64,000 nt of DNA from Stenotrophomonas sp. ATCM1_4 (GCF_004348115.1 NZ_QPFB01000001.1:1760836-1824835); one strand, 5' to 3'. Shown: positions 8,755-22,532, counted from the first letter of the stretch. Numbers and translations: made by a program. Notes: generated by a model not told the origin, from the letters alone.

Positions 8755-9852
8755 TCAGAACAACTCGCCCTGCAGCGACGGTTTCTTCGGCGGGGCCGGC
8801 GCGATGAAACGGCTGCAGTCCAGCTTCGGCCAATGGCTGTTCTGGGCATCGAACCCCAGCCGCTTGCGCGCCAGCTTGAAGCGGTTGGAAAGCAGGTCGG
8901 CGTATGCTCCTTCGCCCCGCATGCGCTTGCCGAACTGGCTGTCGTAATCCTTGCCGCCGCGTAGCTGGTTGATGGTGCTCATCACGTGTTCGGCACGCTG
9001 CGGGTAGTGCGCCTGCAGCCAATCGCGGAACAGCGGTGCCACTTCGTAGGGCAGGCGCAGCAGCACATAGCCCGCGCTGCAGGCCCCGGCATCGCGGGCC
9101 GCCTCCAGCACCGCTTCCAGCTCGGCGTCGTTGATCCACGGGATGACCGGCGCCACCATCACCCCCACCGGGATGCCGGCCTGGCTCAGCCGCCGCATCG
9201 CGCGCAGGCGGGCATGCGGGGCCGAGGCGCGCGGCTCCAGCTTCGCCGACAGGTGTGGGTCCAGCGAGGTCACCGAGAAATGCACGCTCACCAGCTGCTG
9301 CCCGGCCAGCGGGGCGAGCAGGTCGATGTCACGCTCCACCAGCGCGTTCTTGGTGATCAGCGAGAACGGATGCCGGGTCTCCAGCATTACCTCGATCAGC
9401 TGCCGGGTGATGCCCAGCTTGCGCTCGATCGGCTGGTAGGCGTCGGTGTTGATGCCCAGCGCGATCGGCTGCGGCACGTAGCCCGGCCGGGACAACTCCC
9501 GGCGCAGCACATCGGCCGCGTTGACCTTGGCGAAGATCTTGGTCTCGAAGTCCAACCCCGGCGACAGGTTGAGGTAGGCATGCGTGGGGCGGGCGAAGCA
9601 GTACGAACACCCGTGCTCGCAACCGCGGTACGGGTTCACCGACTGGCTGAAACCCACGTCCGGCGAGGTGTTGCGGCTGATGATGCTGCGCGCGGTTTCC
9701 GGGCGTACGTCCGTGCGCAGCCGGGCCTGGGCGAACTCCTCGCTCTCGTCTGTCGCCCAGCCATCGTCCACGGCTTCGGTGAGCTGTGTCTCGAACCGGC
9801 CGGGCAGGTAGCTGCTGGCACCGCGGCCTTTGATGGGGGAGGGGGTCGACAT
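8755..9852 (-). CDS. PA0069-family radical SAM protein
   Basis: A 365-residue cytoplasmic radical S-adenosylmethionine enzyme. The cluster-binding motif is CEHGCSYCFAR (CxxxCxxC), preceded by NPYRGC. FSVTSLDPHLSAKLEPRASAP and GVMVAPVIPWIND fit the TIM-barrel core of the spore-photoproduct-lyase-like branch. The C-terminus, GKDYDSQFGKRMRGEG, is also typical of the PA0069 group. The reaction is not established for this group. It is convergent with the small membrane protein at 8410 and divergent from cls. Confidence 0.87.
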   Translation of the reverse strand: MSTPSPIKGRGASSYLPGRFETQLTEAVDDGWATDESEEFAQARLRTDVRPETARSIISRNTSPDVGFSQSVNPYRGCEHGCSYCFARPTHAYLNLSPGLDFETKIFAKVNAADVLRRELSRPGYVPQPIALGINTDAYQPIERKLGITRQLIEVMLETRHPFSLITKNALVERDIDLLAPLAGQQLVSVHFSVTSLDPHLSAKLEPRASAPHARLRAMRRLSQAGIPVGVMVAPVIPWINDAELEAVLEAARDAGACSAGYVLLRLPYEVAPLFRDWLQAHYPQRAEHVMSTINQLRGGKDYDSQFGKRMRGEGAYADLLSNRFKLARKRLGFDAQNSHWPKLDCSRFIAPAPPKKPSLQGELF

Positions 9853-10002
9853 CGGCCTACGCTAGCGCGCGCCTGTCTCACTGTCAGCGACTGGCCACAT
9901 TCAGCTGCCCGGCGCTTCAGCCGGCCTTGCACAAGGTGATCGACCGGCGCCATGGGCGGCTTTTGTCCCTCGCGTGCGCCGTCGGATGGCTAGAATCGGC
10001 GA

Positions 10003-11463
10003 ATGCGCGATGCCTTCCACAGCCTCTGGGCCAGCTTGTCCAGCCTTCCCCACCTCGGCCAGATCCTGGCCGCCACCTACGTGGTCTACCTGGTCCTGCT
10101 GGCCTGCTACATCGTGCTGCAGAAGCGCGAACCGGTGGCCACGTTGAGCTGGATCCTGTCTTTGGCGGCACTGCCCTACATCGGGCTGTTCGTGTTCTAC
10201 CTGTTCGGCCCACAACGCATCGTCCGCCAGCGCCTGCGCCGCGGGCGCTCGCGCGAGGGGCTGGGCACCTACGACGCGGTCGGCGCGCAGGATGACACCT
10301 GCACCGAGCTGGCGCGGGTCGGGCAGGCCACCACCGGCCTGCCGCCCAGCACTGCCACCGAAGTCGACTGGCTGGTTGATGGCGCGGCCACCTACGCGGC
10401 GATCATCGCCGCCATCGGCCAGGCACGTCGCCACGTGAACCTGGAGTACTACATCTTCGAGCCCGACCACGCCGGCACCGCCATGCGCGATGCCTTGGTC
10501 GAACGCGCCAAGGCCGGCGTCACGGTGCGCCTGCTGCTCGATGCGGTGGGTTCCTCGCGCATCGGCAAACGCTTCCTGCAACCGCTGCTCGACGCCGGCG
10601 GCGAAGTGGCCTGGTTCCACCCGCGCCAGTTGTTGAAGCCGTTCAAGCGCCCGTGGCTGAACCTGCGCACGCACCGCAAGCTGGTGGTGGTGGACGGCGA
10701 GATCGCCTTCACCGGCGGCATCAACGTCACCGACGAGGAAGACGACAGCCGCAACCCCAATGCGTATCGCGACCTGCACATGCGCATCCGGGGCCATGTG
10801 GTGCACAGCCTGCAACTGGTGTTCCTGGAAGACTGGATCTACGCCACCGGGCGGGGCGCGGGCAACTTCCGTCGCGAGGACCTGTTCCCGCCCGACGTGC
10901 CGCGGCGCGACCAGGGCACGATCCGCGCGCAGGTGCTGGTCTCCGGACCGGATTCGGCATGGGAGGCGATCCACCGCCTGCACGTGGCCGCCATCCAGGA
11001 AGCCCGCCACCGCGTCTGGCTGGTCACCCCGTACTTCGTGCCCGGCGAAGCCGCCCGCATGGCGTTGACCTCGGCTGCGCTCGGCGGACTGGACACGCGC
11101 TTGATGGTCCCGCGGCAGAGCGATTCGAAGTTCGTCACCCTGGCCGCCCGCTCCTACTTCGACGAGTTGCTCGAGGCCGGCGTGCGCATCTTCGAGTACG
11201 GCCCGCGCATGCTGCACAGCAAGGCCTTCATCGCCGATGACCACACCTGCATCGTCGGCACCGCCAACTTCGACCACCGCAGCTTCCGCCTAAACTTCGA
11301 GCTGTCGATGATGTACAACGACCGCGGGCTGACCGCCGAGCTGGACGCCATCCTGCAGCAGGAGTTCGACATCGCCACCGAGGTGGTGCCAAGCAGCCAG
11401 CGCCCCCTGTGGCGGCAGCGGCTGCCGGAGGCCGTGGCCCGGCTGGCCTCACCACTGCTCTGA
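10003..11463 (+). CDS. cls: Cardiolipin synthase
   Basis: Condenses two phosphatidylglycerol molecules to cardiolipin at the inner membrane. The protein has 486 residues, the same length as E. coli ClsA. There are two N-terminal membrane segments, [19 protein letters not shown] and [19 protein letters not shown]. Two phospholipase D motifs are complete: [16 protein letters not shown] and [20 protein letters not shown]. The C-terminus, ARLASPLL, ends with the usual hydrophobic Leu-Leu. Its upstream neighbour is the divergent radical SAM gene, and no partner genes for synthesis are adjacent. Confidence 0.94.
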   Translation: MRDAFHSLWASLSSLPHLGQILAATYVVYLVLLACYIVLQKREPVATLSWILSLAALPYIGLFVFYLFGPQRIVRQRLRRGRSREGLGTYDAVGAQDDTCTELARVGQATTGLPPSTATEVDWLVDGAATYAAIIAAIGQARRHVNLEYYIFEPDHAGTAMRDALVERAKAGVTVRLLLDAVGSSRIGKRFLQPLLDAGGEVAWFHPRQLLKPFKRPWLNLRTHRKLVVVDGEIAFTGGINVTDEEDDSRNPNAYRDLHMRIRGHVVHSLQLVFLEDWIYATGRGAGNFRREDLFPPDVPRRDQGTIRAQVLVSGPDSAWEAIHRLHVAAIQEARHRVWLVTPYFVPGEAARMALTSAALGGLDTRLMVPRQSDSKFVTLAARSYFDELLEAGVRIFEYGPRMLHSKAFIADDHTCIVGTANFDHRSFRLNFELSMMYNDRGLTAELDAILQQEFDIATEVVPSSQRPLWRQRLPEAVARLASPLL

Positions 11464-11618
11464 AGACTGCACGCACGTCCCATCCGTCGTCGCTGAACCG
11501 GCGGCGGCTGGGAGCGTTTCGCCGTCCATGCCCTCCGCCGTTCCGCCCATGCTCAAACCCATGGAACCGGGCTTGCAGCGGCCGTTAAACTGCAGTTCTC
11601 TCCGGGGAGGTCGAGACC

Positions 11619-11933
11619 ATGTACTGGTTGTTCCTGTTGCTTGCGTTGGCTGCATTCGTGTTCGCCCTGTCCACGACGAACATGGCCCTGCTGGTGCTGT
11701 CGTTGGTGGCGGCGCTGGTGTTCATGCTGCTGTGGGTGAAGGGGCTGTACGCGGCCAAGTTCGACGGCGTGGTCAACGATGTCCCGCGGCCACTGCACGC
11801 GGCCGAACTGCAGGCGCTGCGCGAGCAGCTCCGTCCCGCGGCCACTGCCGACGCCGCGACCACAACGTCCCCTTCGCCGGCGCCGGCAGCGGCTCCCGCC
11901 CCCCCGCAGCTGCAGGACCCCAACCAGCCATGA
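11619..11933 (+). CDS. Small two-helix membrane protein
   Basis: A 104-residue protein with two closely spaced hydrophobic helices ([17 protein letters not shown] and [20 protein letters not shown]) and a soluble Ala/Pro-rich tail. GGGGAGG lies 8 bases before the ATG. Its stop overlaps the pdxJ start (ATGA), so the two genes are translationally coupled. I do not recognise the family; the coupling to PdxJ is probably positional. Confidence 0.7.
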   Translation: MYWLFLLLALAAFVFALSTTNMALLVLSLVAALVFMLLWVKGLYAAKFDGVVNDVPRPLHAAELQALREQLRPAATADAATTTSPSPAPAAAPAPPQLQDPNQP

Positions 11934-12703
11934 CCCAGCTCAGCGTCAACGTCAACAAGGTCGCCGTGCTGCGCAATTCGCGTGGCGGCAGCGATCCGGA
12001 CGTCGTGCGTGCCGCGATGACCTGCCTGCGCGCCGGCGCGCACGGCATCACCGTGCATCCGCGCCCGGACCAGCGCCACATCCGCGCCGACGACGTCTAC
12101 GCATTGTCCGAGCTCACCCGCCAGCATGGCGTGGAGTTCAACATCGAAGGCAATCCGTTCGCGCCGCCGCGCGAGGGCTATCCCGGCCTGCTGCCGCTGT
12201 GCGAGCAGACCCGTCCGGCGCAGGTCACCCTGGTGCCCGACGGCGACGGCCAGCTCACCTCCGACCATGGCTTCGATTTCGGCCGCGACAGCGAACGCCT
12301 GCGTCCGTTGATCGCCACGCTCAAGGGATATGGCTGCCGGGTCAGCCTGTTCGTCGATGCCGGCAATCCCGACCTTGCCCAGGCCGCAGCCCTGGGCGCT
12401 GATCGCATCGAGTTGTACACAGGCCCTTACGCCGAGGCCTTCGCCACCGGCCCGGTGGAACCGGCGTTGGCCCTATTTGCCGATGCCGCACGCCGCGCGC
12501 AGGCCGCCGGGTTGGGCGTCAATGCCGGACATGACCTGTCGCAGGCAAACCTGTATCACTTCCTGACCCAGGTCCCCGACGTGCTGGAGGTCTCCATCGG
12601 TCATGCACTGATCGGCGAGGCCCTGTACGAAGGCATCGAAGCCACGGTGGCGGGCTACCTGACGATCATCGAGCGGGCAGGGGAGCCAGCCGTCGACGCC
12701 TGA
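11930..12703 (+). CDS. pdxJ: Pyridoxine 5'-phosphate synthase
   Basis: Catalyses ring closure of 1-deoxy-xylulose 5-phosphate with 3-amino-2-oxopropyl phosphate, giving pyridoxine 5'-phosphate, in the cytoplasm. The 257 residues form a TIM barrel beginning [20 protein letters not shown]. Characteristic stretches are [67 protein letters not shown] and [14 protein letters not shown]. The start at 11930 overlaps the preceding gene by four bases; the frame is open upstream, but the conserved protein begins here. The gene-free DnaA-box region begins right after the stop. Confidence 0.97.
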   Translation: MTQLSVNVNKVAVLRNSRGGSDPDVVRAAMTCLRAGAHGITVHPRPDQRHIRADDVYALSELTRQHGVEFNIEGNPFAPPREGYPGLLPLCEQTRPAQVTLVPDGDGQLTSDHGFDFGRDSERLRPLIATLKGYGCRVSLFVDAGNPDLAQAAALGADRIELYTGPYAEAFATGPVEPALALFADAARRAQAAGLGVNAGHDLSQANLYHFLTQVPDVLEVSIGHALIGEALYEGIEATVAGYLTIIERAGEPAVDA

Positions 12704-14258
12704 TCCAGGTCGGAGGCGGGGTACCCGGCGATGGACAACATGCGCATGCGGCATGAGCACATGATCATTCACATGGTTATCCACAGGCCGGGCGATGGCT
12801 TTCACAGACATCCACTGCCATCCCCTCAAGTGCGGGCCCTGCCCGGCTGATGCCGGAGCGGGGTAGGAACGCCGGGCCACCCGAAGAGGACTTGCAGGAC
12901 ACGCGGGGGGTGTAGCAGGAAGCGGATGCTCTCCTGGGCCCCTGACGACGATGCCCTGTGGATGGATTCGCCGTATCGAAAAGGGCAGTTTCGGCGGTTA
13001 TCTTCTCCTAAATTCTACCAATAGGCAGACAAGTAGCCTGATTTTCCCGGGCGCCGCGTACTTCCGGCCCGTACTTGTCCACAGCTGCAACGGTTCATGT
13101 ACAGGCAACCCGCCTGATCCGGACAGCGCCTGTGGATAGATCAGATGTCGTCCGGGTCACGAAGCATACCGGAGGCCTGCGAAGCCGCTTATCCCCAGAT
13201 TGCTGTGGATAAGCAGACACCCCTCGTCGCTTGAACGCATTTTTATCAACAAACGGGAGCATCCGGGGCCATTCGGGGCATTGATGCGGCGCTGCTTTGC
13301 CCTTCTCCTGTGGATAAACGCCGGTTCGATGGCAACCGGCAGCCCTCCCGCTGTTCTGTTGTGGATATCCGGCGCCCGGTACGTTGAGAGGCATGACTTA
13401 TCCACCGGCCCCCCTGTAGCGCTCCTGGACCTGCCACGCCGGGGTGGGGCAGGCCAGCCTGACTCCGCTCGCGCCCGATGCTCGGGCATTCCTGATCCCT
13501 CAGGCTTCAGGCGTAAAAATCGCTGAATGTCGCTCAATTTCTGTAGATTCTCTGAAATCCGGCTGTTCTGGCAGTGATAGCGCTTCGCGGGGTGTAGCAG
13601 GAGTTATCCACAGCTAGACCGATCATCTGCCCGGATCCGCCTTGGCAGAGTGACGCCACTCGCTTGCGGTTGTGGATAAGCGCCATCCGGCATCCCTAAA
13701 CGGATGCACCATGGCCTGTGGATAACCCTGGAATCCGCGTTCACCAGGCTGGAGAGAATCGAACCGTTCAGCGCAGGAGCTGTGGATAACAACGCCTCCT
13801 GATGGCCTGCAATCGCGCATCCGGACGATGCATCGGATTGGATGAGGCTGCAGTTTCATCCACAGCCTGCGCCGCATCTGTGGATATCCCAACAGGCAAG
13901 CCGTGTTTCTCCGATCGATGACGCCGAATCTGGCTCGGTGCCAGGCATTCTGCAGCGCAACCCCACGTGGAACCCAGCGATCTTCCGGACACGTACCTCG
14001 CCCGGCACATGTTTATCCACAGCGGGAGGTTCGCGACGCAGGGTTTTCCGGCGCAACGCAATCTGCACGCCGCCACGCGCTTCCCCTTCCAGATGCGCTA
14101 CCGCGGCCGCCTTCTGCTTCGTTTATCCACAAGCCCGTCGCTCGATGCCACCCAGCGCCTGGCGCTCGTGTCCAACCGCTCCTTGCCGGTGCACTGCAGG
14201 GCAGGGCAGCGGCGCCCCATCCCGTTTCCACCGCTGCGCTCCATTACGATTCGCGAAG
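12704..14258. promoter_or_regulatory. Gene-free DnaA-box cluster (candidate DnaA-titration locus)
   Basis: No credible gene is seen in this 1.55-kb interval. Exact 9-mer DnaA boxes TTATCCACA lie at 12777, 13604, 14013 and 14123 on the plus strand. They also lie at 13204, 13309, 13671, 13717 and 13781 on the minus strand (read TGTGGATAA). One-mismatch boxes lie at 13075, 13131, 13189, 13243, 13360, 13398, 13856 and 13879. Most have an extra flanking G or C (CTGTGGATAA). The region is 12 kb from the dnaA-dnaN intergenic DnaA boxes, so a datA-like or DARS-like role in controlling active DnaA is an inference. A degenerate parS-like word lies at 13959-13974. Confidence 0.8.
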
Positions 14259-14290
14259 CAAAAAAAACGCCCCCGTTTCCGGGGGCGTTT
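14259..14290 (-). terminator. Rho-independent terminator after exbD2
   Basis: Stem ACGCCCCCG / CGGGGGCGT with a TTTC loop. On the minus strand it is followed by eight U residues (the plus-strand A run at 14260-14267). It lies 30 bases after the exbD2 stop and ends the tonB-exb operon. Confidence 0.93.
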
Positions 14291-14321
14291 TCCAGTCGCG
14301 TCATGACTTGGTGTTGCAGTA

Positions 14322-14732
14322 TTACTGCACGAAGCCAATCTTCTTCATCTGAGCATTCTTGGCCTGGGCAAGGATCTTGGCCATGACTTCATACTCCGAA
14401 TCCGGGCTTGCTTCGATGCGAAGTTCCGGCTGGTTGGTCGGATCCTTCTGTACCTCTTCTTCCATCTTCTGCTGCAGGTCAGCCACGTTCACCGGACTGT
14501 TGTTCCAGAAAACCTGGTTGCTCGCATCCACGCGCAGATCGATCGGCGGCGGCGGCTCGCGCAGCTGCGGCGGCGGGTTGATGACCCGCTGCGGCAGATC
14601 CACGGCAATCGGGTACGTCATGATCGGCGCGGTCACGATGAAGATGATCAGCAGCACCAGCATCACGTCCACGAGGGGCGTGACGTTGATGTCGGCCATT
14701 GGGCCCTTGTTGTTGCCACTACTGAATGCCAT
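14322..14732 (-). CDS. exbD2: ExbD-family proton-channel protein, second copy
   Basis: A 136-residue TonB-system protein with one N-terminal membrane helix. The conserved proton-carrying aspartate lies in [20 protein letters not shown]. The periplasmic part differs from ExbD1, with a Pro-rich linker ([16 protein letters not shown]). In Xanthomonas campestris the corresponding gene follows exbD1; there it is not needed for iron uptake but is needed for plant-response phenotypes, so a specialised receptor set is likely. It lies 3 bases after exbD1 and ends at a strong terminator. Confidence 0.93.
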   Translation of the reverse strand: MAFSSGNNKGPMADINVTPLVDVMLVLLIIFIVTAPIMTYPIAVDLPQRVINPPPQLREPPPPIDLRVDASNQVFWNNSPVNVADLQQKMEEEVQKDPTNQPELRIEASPDSEYEVMAKILAQAKNAQMKKIGFVQ

Positions 14733-14735
14733 CGC

Positions 14736-15161
<426 letters not shown>

Positions 15162-15207
15162 AACGGGCTCCGTCTATATCGTTGCGAGGACTGCTCGGCT
15201 TACTGGC

Positions 15208-15951
15208 TCAGCGAACGCGCGAGCCAGTGGCGAAGAAGTCGTGCAGATCGTGCGCGAAGGTATCGAACTTGCTGATGGTCGCGCTGTTGATCTTGCTGAA
15301 GAAGTTGAAGGCGAACACGGCCGGGATAGCCACGAACAGACCGATGGCGGTCATGATCAGCGCTTCACCCACCGGGCCGGCAACGGCGTCGATCGAGGCC
15401 GAACCGGTTGCACCGATCTTGATCAGCGCGCCGTAGATGCCCCACACGGTACCCAGCAGACCCACGAACGGAGCGGTTGCACCGACGGTGGCCAGCAGGA
15501 TCATGCCGCCCTGCAGCTTGTTGGACTCGCGGGTCACGGCCTGACGCAGGGCGCGATCGACGAACTCCGAACGGCTCAGGGTCTCGGCGGCACCGGCCTG
15601 CTGGTGGTGGGCAGCAGCCTGGGCAGCGTCCAGGGCGATCTTCGAGAACGGCTCGGAAGCCGGCTGTTCTTCCATGGCGCGGATGGCGTCCTGGGCGTTC
15701 GGGGCATCCCAGAACAGGCTCGGAACGCGGCCAGCGGCCGACTTCAGGCGGGCGGTACGGAAGATGTTGATGACAGTCCAGTACCAGGACATGGCCGACA
15801 TCGCCACCAGGGTGATCAGCACGACCCAGGAGACGGCGAAGTCACCCGGCTTGGAGGTCATTTCGTGGATCAGGTGCTCGAAGCCCATCTGCGAGAGGGC
15901 GTTGTTTGCGTTGCCCCCGGCAGCAGCGGCGATGAAAATTTCCTGCAGCAT
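15208..15951 (-). CDS. exbB: ExbB/TolQ/MotA-family proton channel protein
   Basis: A 247-residue inner-membrane protein with three predicted helices: near residues 40-60 (VSWVVLITLVAMSAMSWYW), 150-180 (MILLATVGATAPFVGLLGTV) and 190-215 (ALIMTAIGLFVAIPAVFAF). The conserved GLLGTVWGIYGAL and GPVGEALIMTAIGL segments line the proton channel. Together with ExbD1 it energises TonB. It lies in the operon order tonB-exbB-exbD1-exbD2, as in Xanthomonas. Confidence 0.95.
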   Translation of the reverse strand: MLQEIFIAAAAGGNANNALSQMGFEHLIHEMTSKPGDFAVSWVVLITLVAMSAMSWYWTVINIFRTARLKSAAGRVPSLFWDAPNAQDAIRAMEEQPASEPFSKIALDAAQAAAHHQQAGAAETLSRSEFVDRALRQAVTRESNKLQGGMILLATVGATAPFVGLLGTVWGIYGALIKIGATGSASIDAVAGPVGEALIMTAIGLFVAIPAVFAFNFFSKINSATISKFDTFAHDLHDFFATGSRVR

Positions 15952-16038
15952 GACGCTTACCTTTGTTGTGTGTGGTGTTAAAGGGTGTAGCTAAAGTTGA
16001 ACCGTTCCAGCAGCGGCCAGTCCTGGCCGCCACACGGA

Positions 16039-16713
<675 letters not shown>

Positions 16714-16859
16714 GCGCCAAGAGCTCTGTAGTGAGGCGGGGCAAGCATTACTGTCGCCCCTGAGATTCAGCGGTGCATGACACCGCAGGAACCTCCAAGC
16801 TTATACCAATCCTGACCAGCTGCGCATCTCAAAAACAGCTGTTCAGGCGTTATTCCTGC

Positions 16860-18053
16860 TTACTTCAGGTTGATGATTTTGTCGGCATCAGCCGGGTTTT
16901 TGACACCCTTGGCTTTTGCGTCCCGGGCAGCCTGCTTTGCTTCCGGGATACGGCCTTCCGAATGCAAAACCTTTGCCAGGTTCAGGTACGTCTCACCATC
17001 CTTGGACAGCGGAGCGGCCTTCTGCCAGGCCTCGATCGCCTGGGGGATCTGCTCGCTGTAGTAGTACGACTGCGCCAGGGCCAGGTAAACCTGGTAATCC
17101 GGCTTGAGGATGCCTTTCTCCAGGCCCTCGTTGATCACCGCAATGACGTCCCGTTCCTTGTTCTCGGTGTTTGCGTAGATCGAGTACAACTGCTTGTACT
17201 CGCGCTCTTCGGTGAGCTGTCCGGACGCACGCAGCTTGTCCATCACTGCGGCGGCCTTGTCCATCTGGTCGGCCTGCATGTACATGCTGGCCAGGTTGAG
17301 CTGGGCCTTCTTGTCCGAGGGGTTGCGGCTGGCCAGCGCCTCGGCTTCCTTGACCGCTTCACCGGTCTGGCCGGCTTCGGCGTAGGACGCCATCAGCAGC
17401 TGGTTCCAGTTGTCCTTCGGCTCGGGCGAGGCGGCAATGGCGGCACGCAGCACCGGGATGGCCTCGGCGTACTTTTCGGTCTGGTACAGGGCCTGGCCCT
17501 TGATGATCAGCTCTTCGGGCTTGTTGGACTTGGACTCGGCGAAGTACTTGTCCAGGTTGGCCAGGCCTTCGGCGTACTGCTCGTCCTGGATCTGCAGCTG
17601 GGCCAGCATCAGCAGTGCCTGGTAGTGGCCGTTGTTGTCCAGCTGGTTCAGGGTAAGCGCCTGCTGCAGGTACTGCTTGGCGCCGGCGTTGTCGTCCAGG
17701 TTGTAGGCGGCCTGCGAGGCCAGCTGGTTGGCCACGGCCTTGTCGTAGTCGTTGGCAGCCTCGGCGGCGATGATTTCATCGGCCAGCGCACGGGTCTGCT
17801 CGAACTCGCTTTTGTTGTAGGCCTCGAACAGCTTCTGCAGCTTGCCGCTCATCTTCGAGGAAGCCTTGCCGTTGGGCTCCTGGCGGGTCGCCTCCGGGAA
17901 CAGCACTTCAGCCTTGGCGCTACCACGGCCACCGCGACGCTCGTTGCGATCGGACGAACGCGACTGTGCAACGGCATCAGCCACCACAACACCACCGAGC
18001 GCGGTCGCGATAAGGACGGAAAGCACGGCTTGTTTATGGCTGCGGAAGATCAT
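16860..18053 (-). CDS. Periplasmic tetratricopeptide-repeat protein
   Basis: A 397-residue exported protein with an N-terminal signal (AVLSVLIATALGGVVVADAVAQ), a short basic linker, and then at least six TPR-like helix pairs up to the C-terminus. Examples are ALLMLAQLQIQDEQYAEGLA, ELIIKGQALYQTEKYAEAIP, AQLNLASMYMQADQMDKAAA and YLALAQSYYYSEQIPQAIEA. It lies 146 bases upstream of tonB in the same direction. TPR proteins next to TonB systems are known in other gammaproteobacteria, so an accessory role in TonB function is a reasonable inference, not shown. Confidence 0.82.
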   Translation of the reverse strand: MIFRSHKQAVLSVLIATALGGVVVADAVAQSRSSDRNERRGGRGSAKAEVLFPEATRQEPNGKASSKMSGKLQKLFEAYNKSEFEQTRALADEIIAAEAANDYDKAVANQLASQAAYNLDDNAGAKQYLQQALTLNQLDNNGHYQALLMLAQLQIQDEQYAEGLANLDKYFAESKSNKPEELIIKGQALYQTEKYAEAIPVLRAAIAASPEPKDNWNQLLMASYAEAGQTGEAVKEAEALASRNPSDKKAQLNLASMYMQADQMDKAAAVMDKLRASGQLTEEREYKQLYSIYANTENKERDVIAVINEGLEKGILKPDYQVYLALAQSYYYSEQIPQAIEAWQKAAPLSKDGETYLNLAKVLHSEGRIPEAKQAARDAKAKGVKNPADADKIINLK

Positions 18054-18182
18054 GGTTCACCTCGATGGGACCGCTTGGGAGCGGAGTTCGGACTATTCGG
18101 AAAGAAACCGAGCACGCAAACGTAGCAGAAAATATTTGACGGAGAAATCACTTCCGTTGGTGTACTGCAGCAATGTCCCGGG

Positions 18183-18989
18183 TCATCCGCACCGCGGGAC
18201 CCGCCCGGCCTGGCGGGCCTGCTGGAAAACAGGCATCAGCGCCGGCGCATCGCGCTGCAGTTCACGGATGCGGTTGGCCGGGTCCGGGTGGGTGGAAAGC
18301 CATTGCGGGGAGCGGTTTCCGCTGGCCGCCATCATGTTCTGCCACAGGTTCACCGCCTGCGAAGGGTCGAACCCGGCCTGGGCCATCAGCCGCTGGCCAA
18401 CCACGTCGGCCTCGCTTTCCTGGGTGCGCGAGCCGGGCAGCAGGAACATGGTCTGCGCGCCCATGCCACCGAGCTGGCTGACCGTGCTGGCCGCGCTTTC
18501 ACCGTAGGCGGCGCCGGCCAGCACGCTGGCCACCTGCAGGAGCCCGGAGGCGCCCATCTGCTTGGTGATGCGTTCTTCATGGTGGCGCGAAATGACGTGG
18601 CCGATCTCATGGCCGATGACGGCCGCCAGCTGGTCCTGGTTGCGGGCCACGCTGAAGATGCCCGTGTTCACGCCGACCTTGCCGCCGGGCAGGGCGAAGG
18701 CATTGGGTTCCTTGTCGACGAACACCGCCGTTTCCCAACGTACGCCATGGTACTGGGAGGGCAGCTGGGCGACGAGCGCGTTGACCACGCATTGCACGTA
18801 GGCGTTCTGCCGGGCGTCGCGATTGACGGTTTCCTTGGCCTTGGTTTCGGCGAAGGCCTGCGCGCCCAGCTGGTCCAGCTGTTGCTGGGAAACGCCACCA
18901 ACGACCTGGCGACGCCCGGTCGGCGACGTGGTGGTCGCGCAGGCGCCGAGCAGCAGGATGGCAGTGATGGCGAAAGCAGCGGCTTTCAT
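18183..18989 (-). CDS. M48-family zinc metallopeptidase lipoprotein
   Basis: A 268-residue envelope lipoprotein with signal MKAAAFAITAILLLGAC and acylated cysteine at residue 17. The zinc motif HEIGH is at residues 127-131, and the third-ligand glutamate lies in QESEADVVGQRLM near residue 191. QWLSTHPDPANRI is the usual M48 C-terminal block. It resembles LoiP/YcaL-type outer-membrane proteases that degrade misfolded envelope proteins such as BamA or LptD; the specific target here is unknown. The stop is close to the TPR gene start, with 129 bases between. Confidence 0.9.
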   Translation of the reverse strand: MKAAAFAITAILLLGACATTTSPTGRRQVVGGVSQQQLDQLGAQAFAETKAKETVNRDARQNAYVQCVVNALVAQLPSQYHGVRWETAVFVDKEPNAFALPGGKVGVNTGIFSVARNQDQLAAVIGHEIGHVISRHHEERITKQMGASGLLQVASVLAGAAYGESAASTVSQLGGMGAQTMFLLPGSRTQESEADVVGQRLMAQAGFDPSQAVNLWQNMMAASGNRSPQWLSTHPDPANRIRELQRDAPALMPVFQQARQAGRVPRCG

Positions 18990-19061
18990 GATGGATCCCC
19001 CACATTCATGGCTGCAGTGTGCGAGCGTCCTGCTTAATTTTTCGTCAACCGCGCGTTCGGC

Positions 19062-19883
19062 TTACTGCGCGCCGAACCAGACCAGCGCGCCGAGCGCGAT
19101 GGCGTTGTTGATCGCATGCGCGGCGATGGCCGCCCACAGCGTCCCGGTCTTGCGGTACAGCCAGGCAAAGGCGATGCCCATGCCCCCGTAAATCAACCAC
19201 AACAGCAGCATCTCCGGCAGCCCGTTGGGGCTGGTGCCGGGCACCTCGTGCACCAGCGCGAAAGCCGCGCCGCTCAACAGCATGCCCAGCCATGGTCGGC
19301 CAGCGGCCCACAGGCGGCCGAACAGGACGCGCCGGAACAGCAATTCCTCATAGGCCGGGGCCAGGAACACGGCGAAGACCACCAGCAGCAGGGGATAGTT
19401 GGCCAGTGCCTGTTCCATCAGCGGCAGGTTGGTCGGGGCCGGCTCGATGCCGAACTGCTTGCCGATCCAGCTGATCAGGCTGCTGCCAATGAACACGCAG
19501 GCCGCTACCAGCAGCGTCCAGCCCCAGGTCGTGCCGCGGCGGGCATTCCGGTGCGATTGCGCGCGCTCGGCCGGCGTGGCGCGACGACGCCAGAAGTACA
19601 GCACCAGTGCCGCGCCGCCGGTGGATATCAGGGCGATCAGGATCTGCGCCAGCGCGCCCGGGTCACCCAGCAGGCCCGACAATTCCTTGCCGGCCGGCAT
19701 GCCATTGCCGTTCTTCGCGGCCTCCATGCCCACCATGACGCCACGCCACAGGCCCCAGGCCAGGCCACACGCCAGGCTCAGGCACAGCAGGAAGCCCGCG
19801 GCGAGCAACAGGTCCGCGATGAAGCCGATGACCGGCGATTGCTTGCGTGCCATGGGCGGGGAGAGCGGGGGAGGAACGGACAT
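19062..19883 (-). CDS. CPBP (Abi) family intramembrane metalloprotease
   Basis: A polytopic membrane protein of about 273 residues. The CPBP motifs are APAYEELLFRRVLFG, GAAFALVHEV and IAAHAINNAIAL, which carry the expected Glu-Glu, His and His-Asn catalytic positions. It is related to eukaryotic CAAX prenyl protease Rce1; bacterial members often have unknown targets or confer bacteriocin immunity. The start at 19883 (MSVPPPLSPPMARKQSP) is preferred because AAAGG lies before it. An upstream ATG at 19928 falls inside the hairpin that follows gyrB, and one at 19853 (MARKQSP) is also possible. Confidence 0.85.
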   Translation of the reverse strand: MSVPPPLSPPMARKQSPVIGFIADLLLAAGFLLCLSLACGLAWGLWRGVMVGMEAAKNGNGMPAGKELSGLLGDPGALAQILIALISTGGAALVLYFWRRRATPAERAQSHRNARRGTTWGWTLLVAACVFIGSSLISWIGKQFGIEPAPTNLPLMEQALANYPLLLVVFAVFLAPAYEELLFRRVLFGRLWAAGRPWLGMLLSGAAFALVHEVPGTSPNGLPEMLLLWLIYGGMGIAFAWLYRKTGTLWAAIAAHAINNAIALGALVWFGAQ

Positions 19884-19919
19884 CGCGGGCCTTTGCAGAG
19901 CAGGCGGTGGGCAGAAGAC

Positions 19920-19943
19920 GGGCGCCATGGATGCCTGGCGCCC
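19920..19943 (-). terminator. Hairpin after gyrB
   Basis: Perfect 8-base stem GGGCGCCA / TGGCGCCC with an 8-base loop, 20 bases past the gyrB stop. There is no uridine run, so termination is plausible rather than certain. Confidence 0.5.
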
Positions 19944-19963
19944 GGGTCTTGCGGCTGGATCTC

Positions 19964-22447
<2,484 letters not shown>

Positions 22448-22532
22448 TCATGCACTGCCGGTACGGCAGGGGCATGAGGGGTAGGGGTGACGTTCCGATT
22501 ATACCTACCGGGCAGATTTCCGCCCTGAAGGC

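Noticed and set aside
13959..13974. parS-like word near CCCCACGTGGAACC
   Set aside because: Only 12 of the 14 core bases match, and the site is 9 kb from the clear cluster; kept only as a note. Similar partial words at 23027 and 49090 (GTTCCACGTAG) were also rejected.
13842..14306. Open frames within the DnaA-box region
   Set aside because: Several overlapping frames in both directions are interrupted in meaning by the boxes (translated as SVDK or YPQ-like words), with no start signals. Not credible genes.
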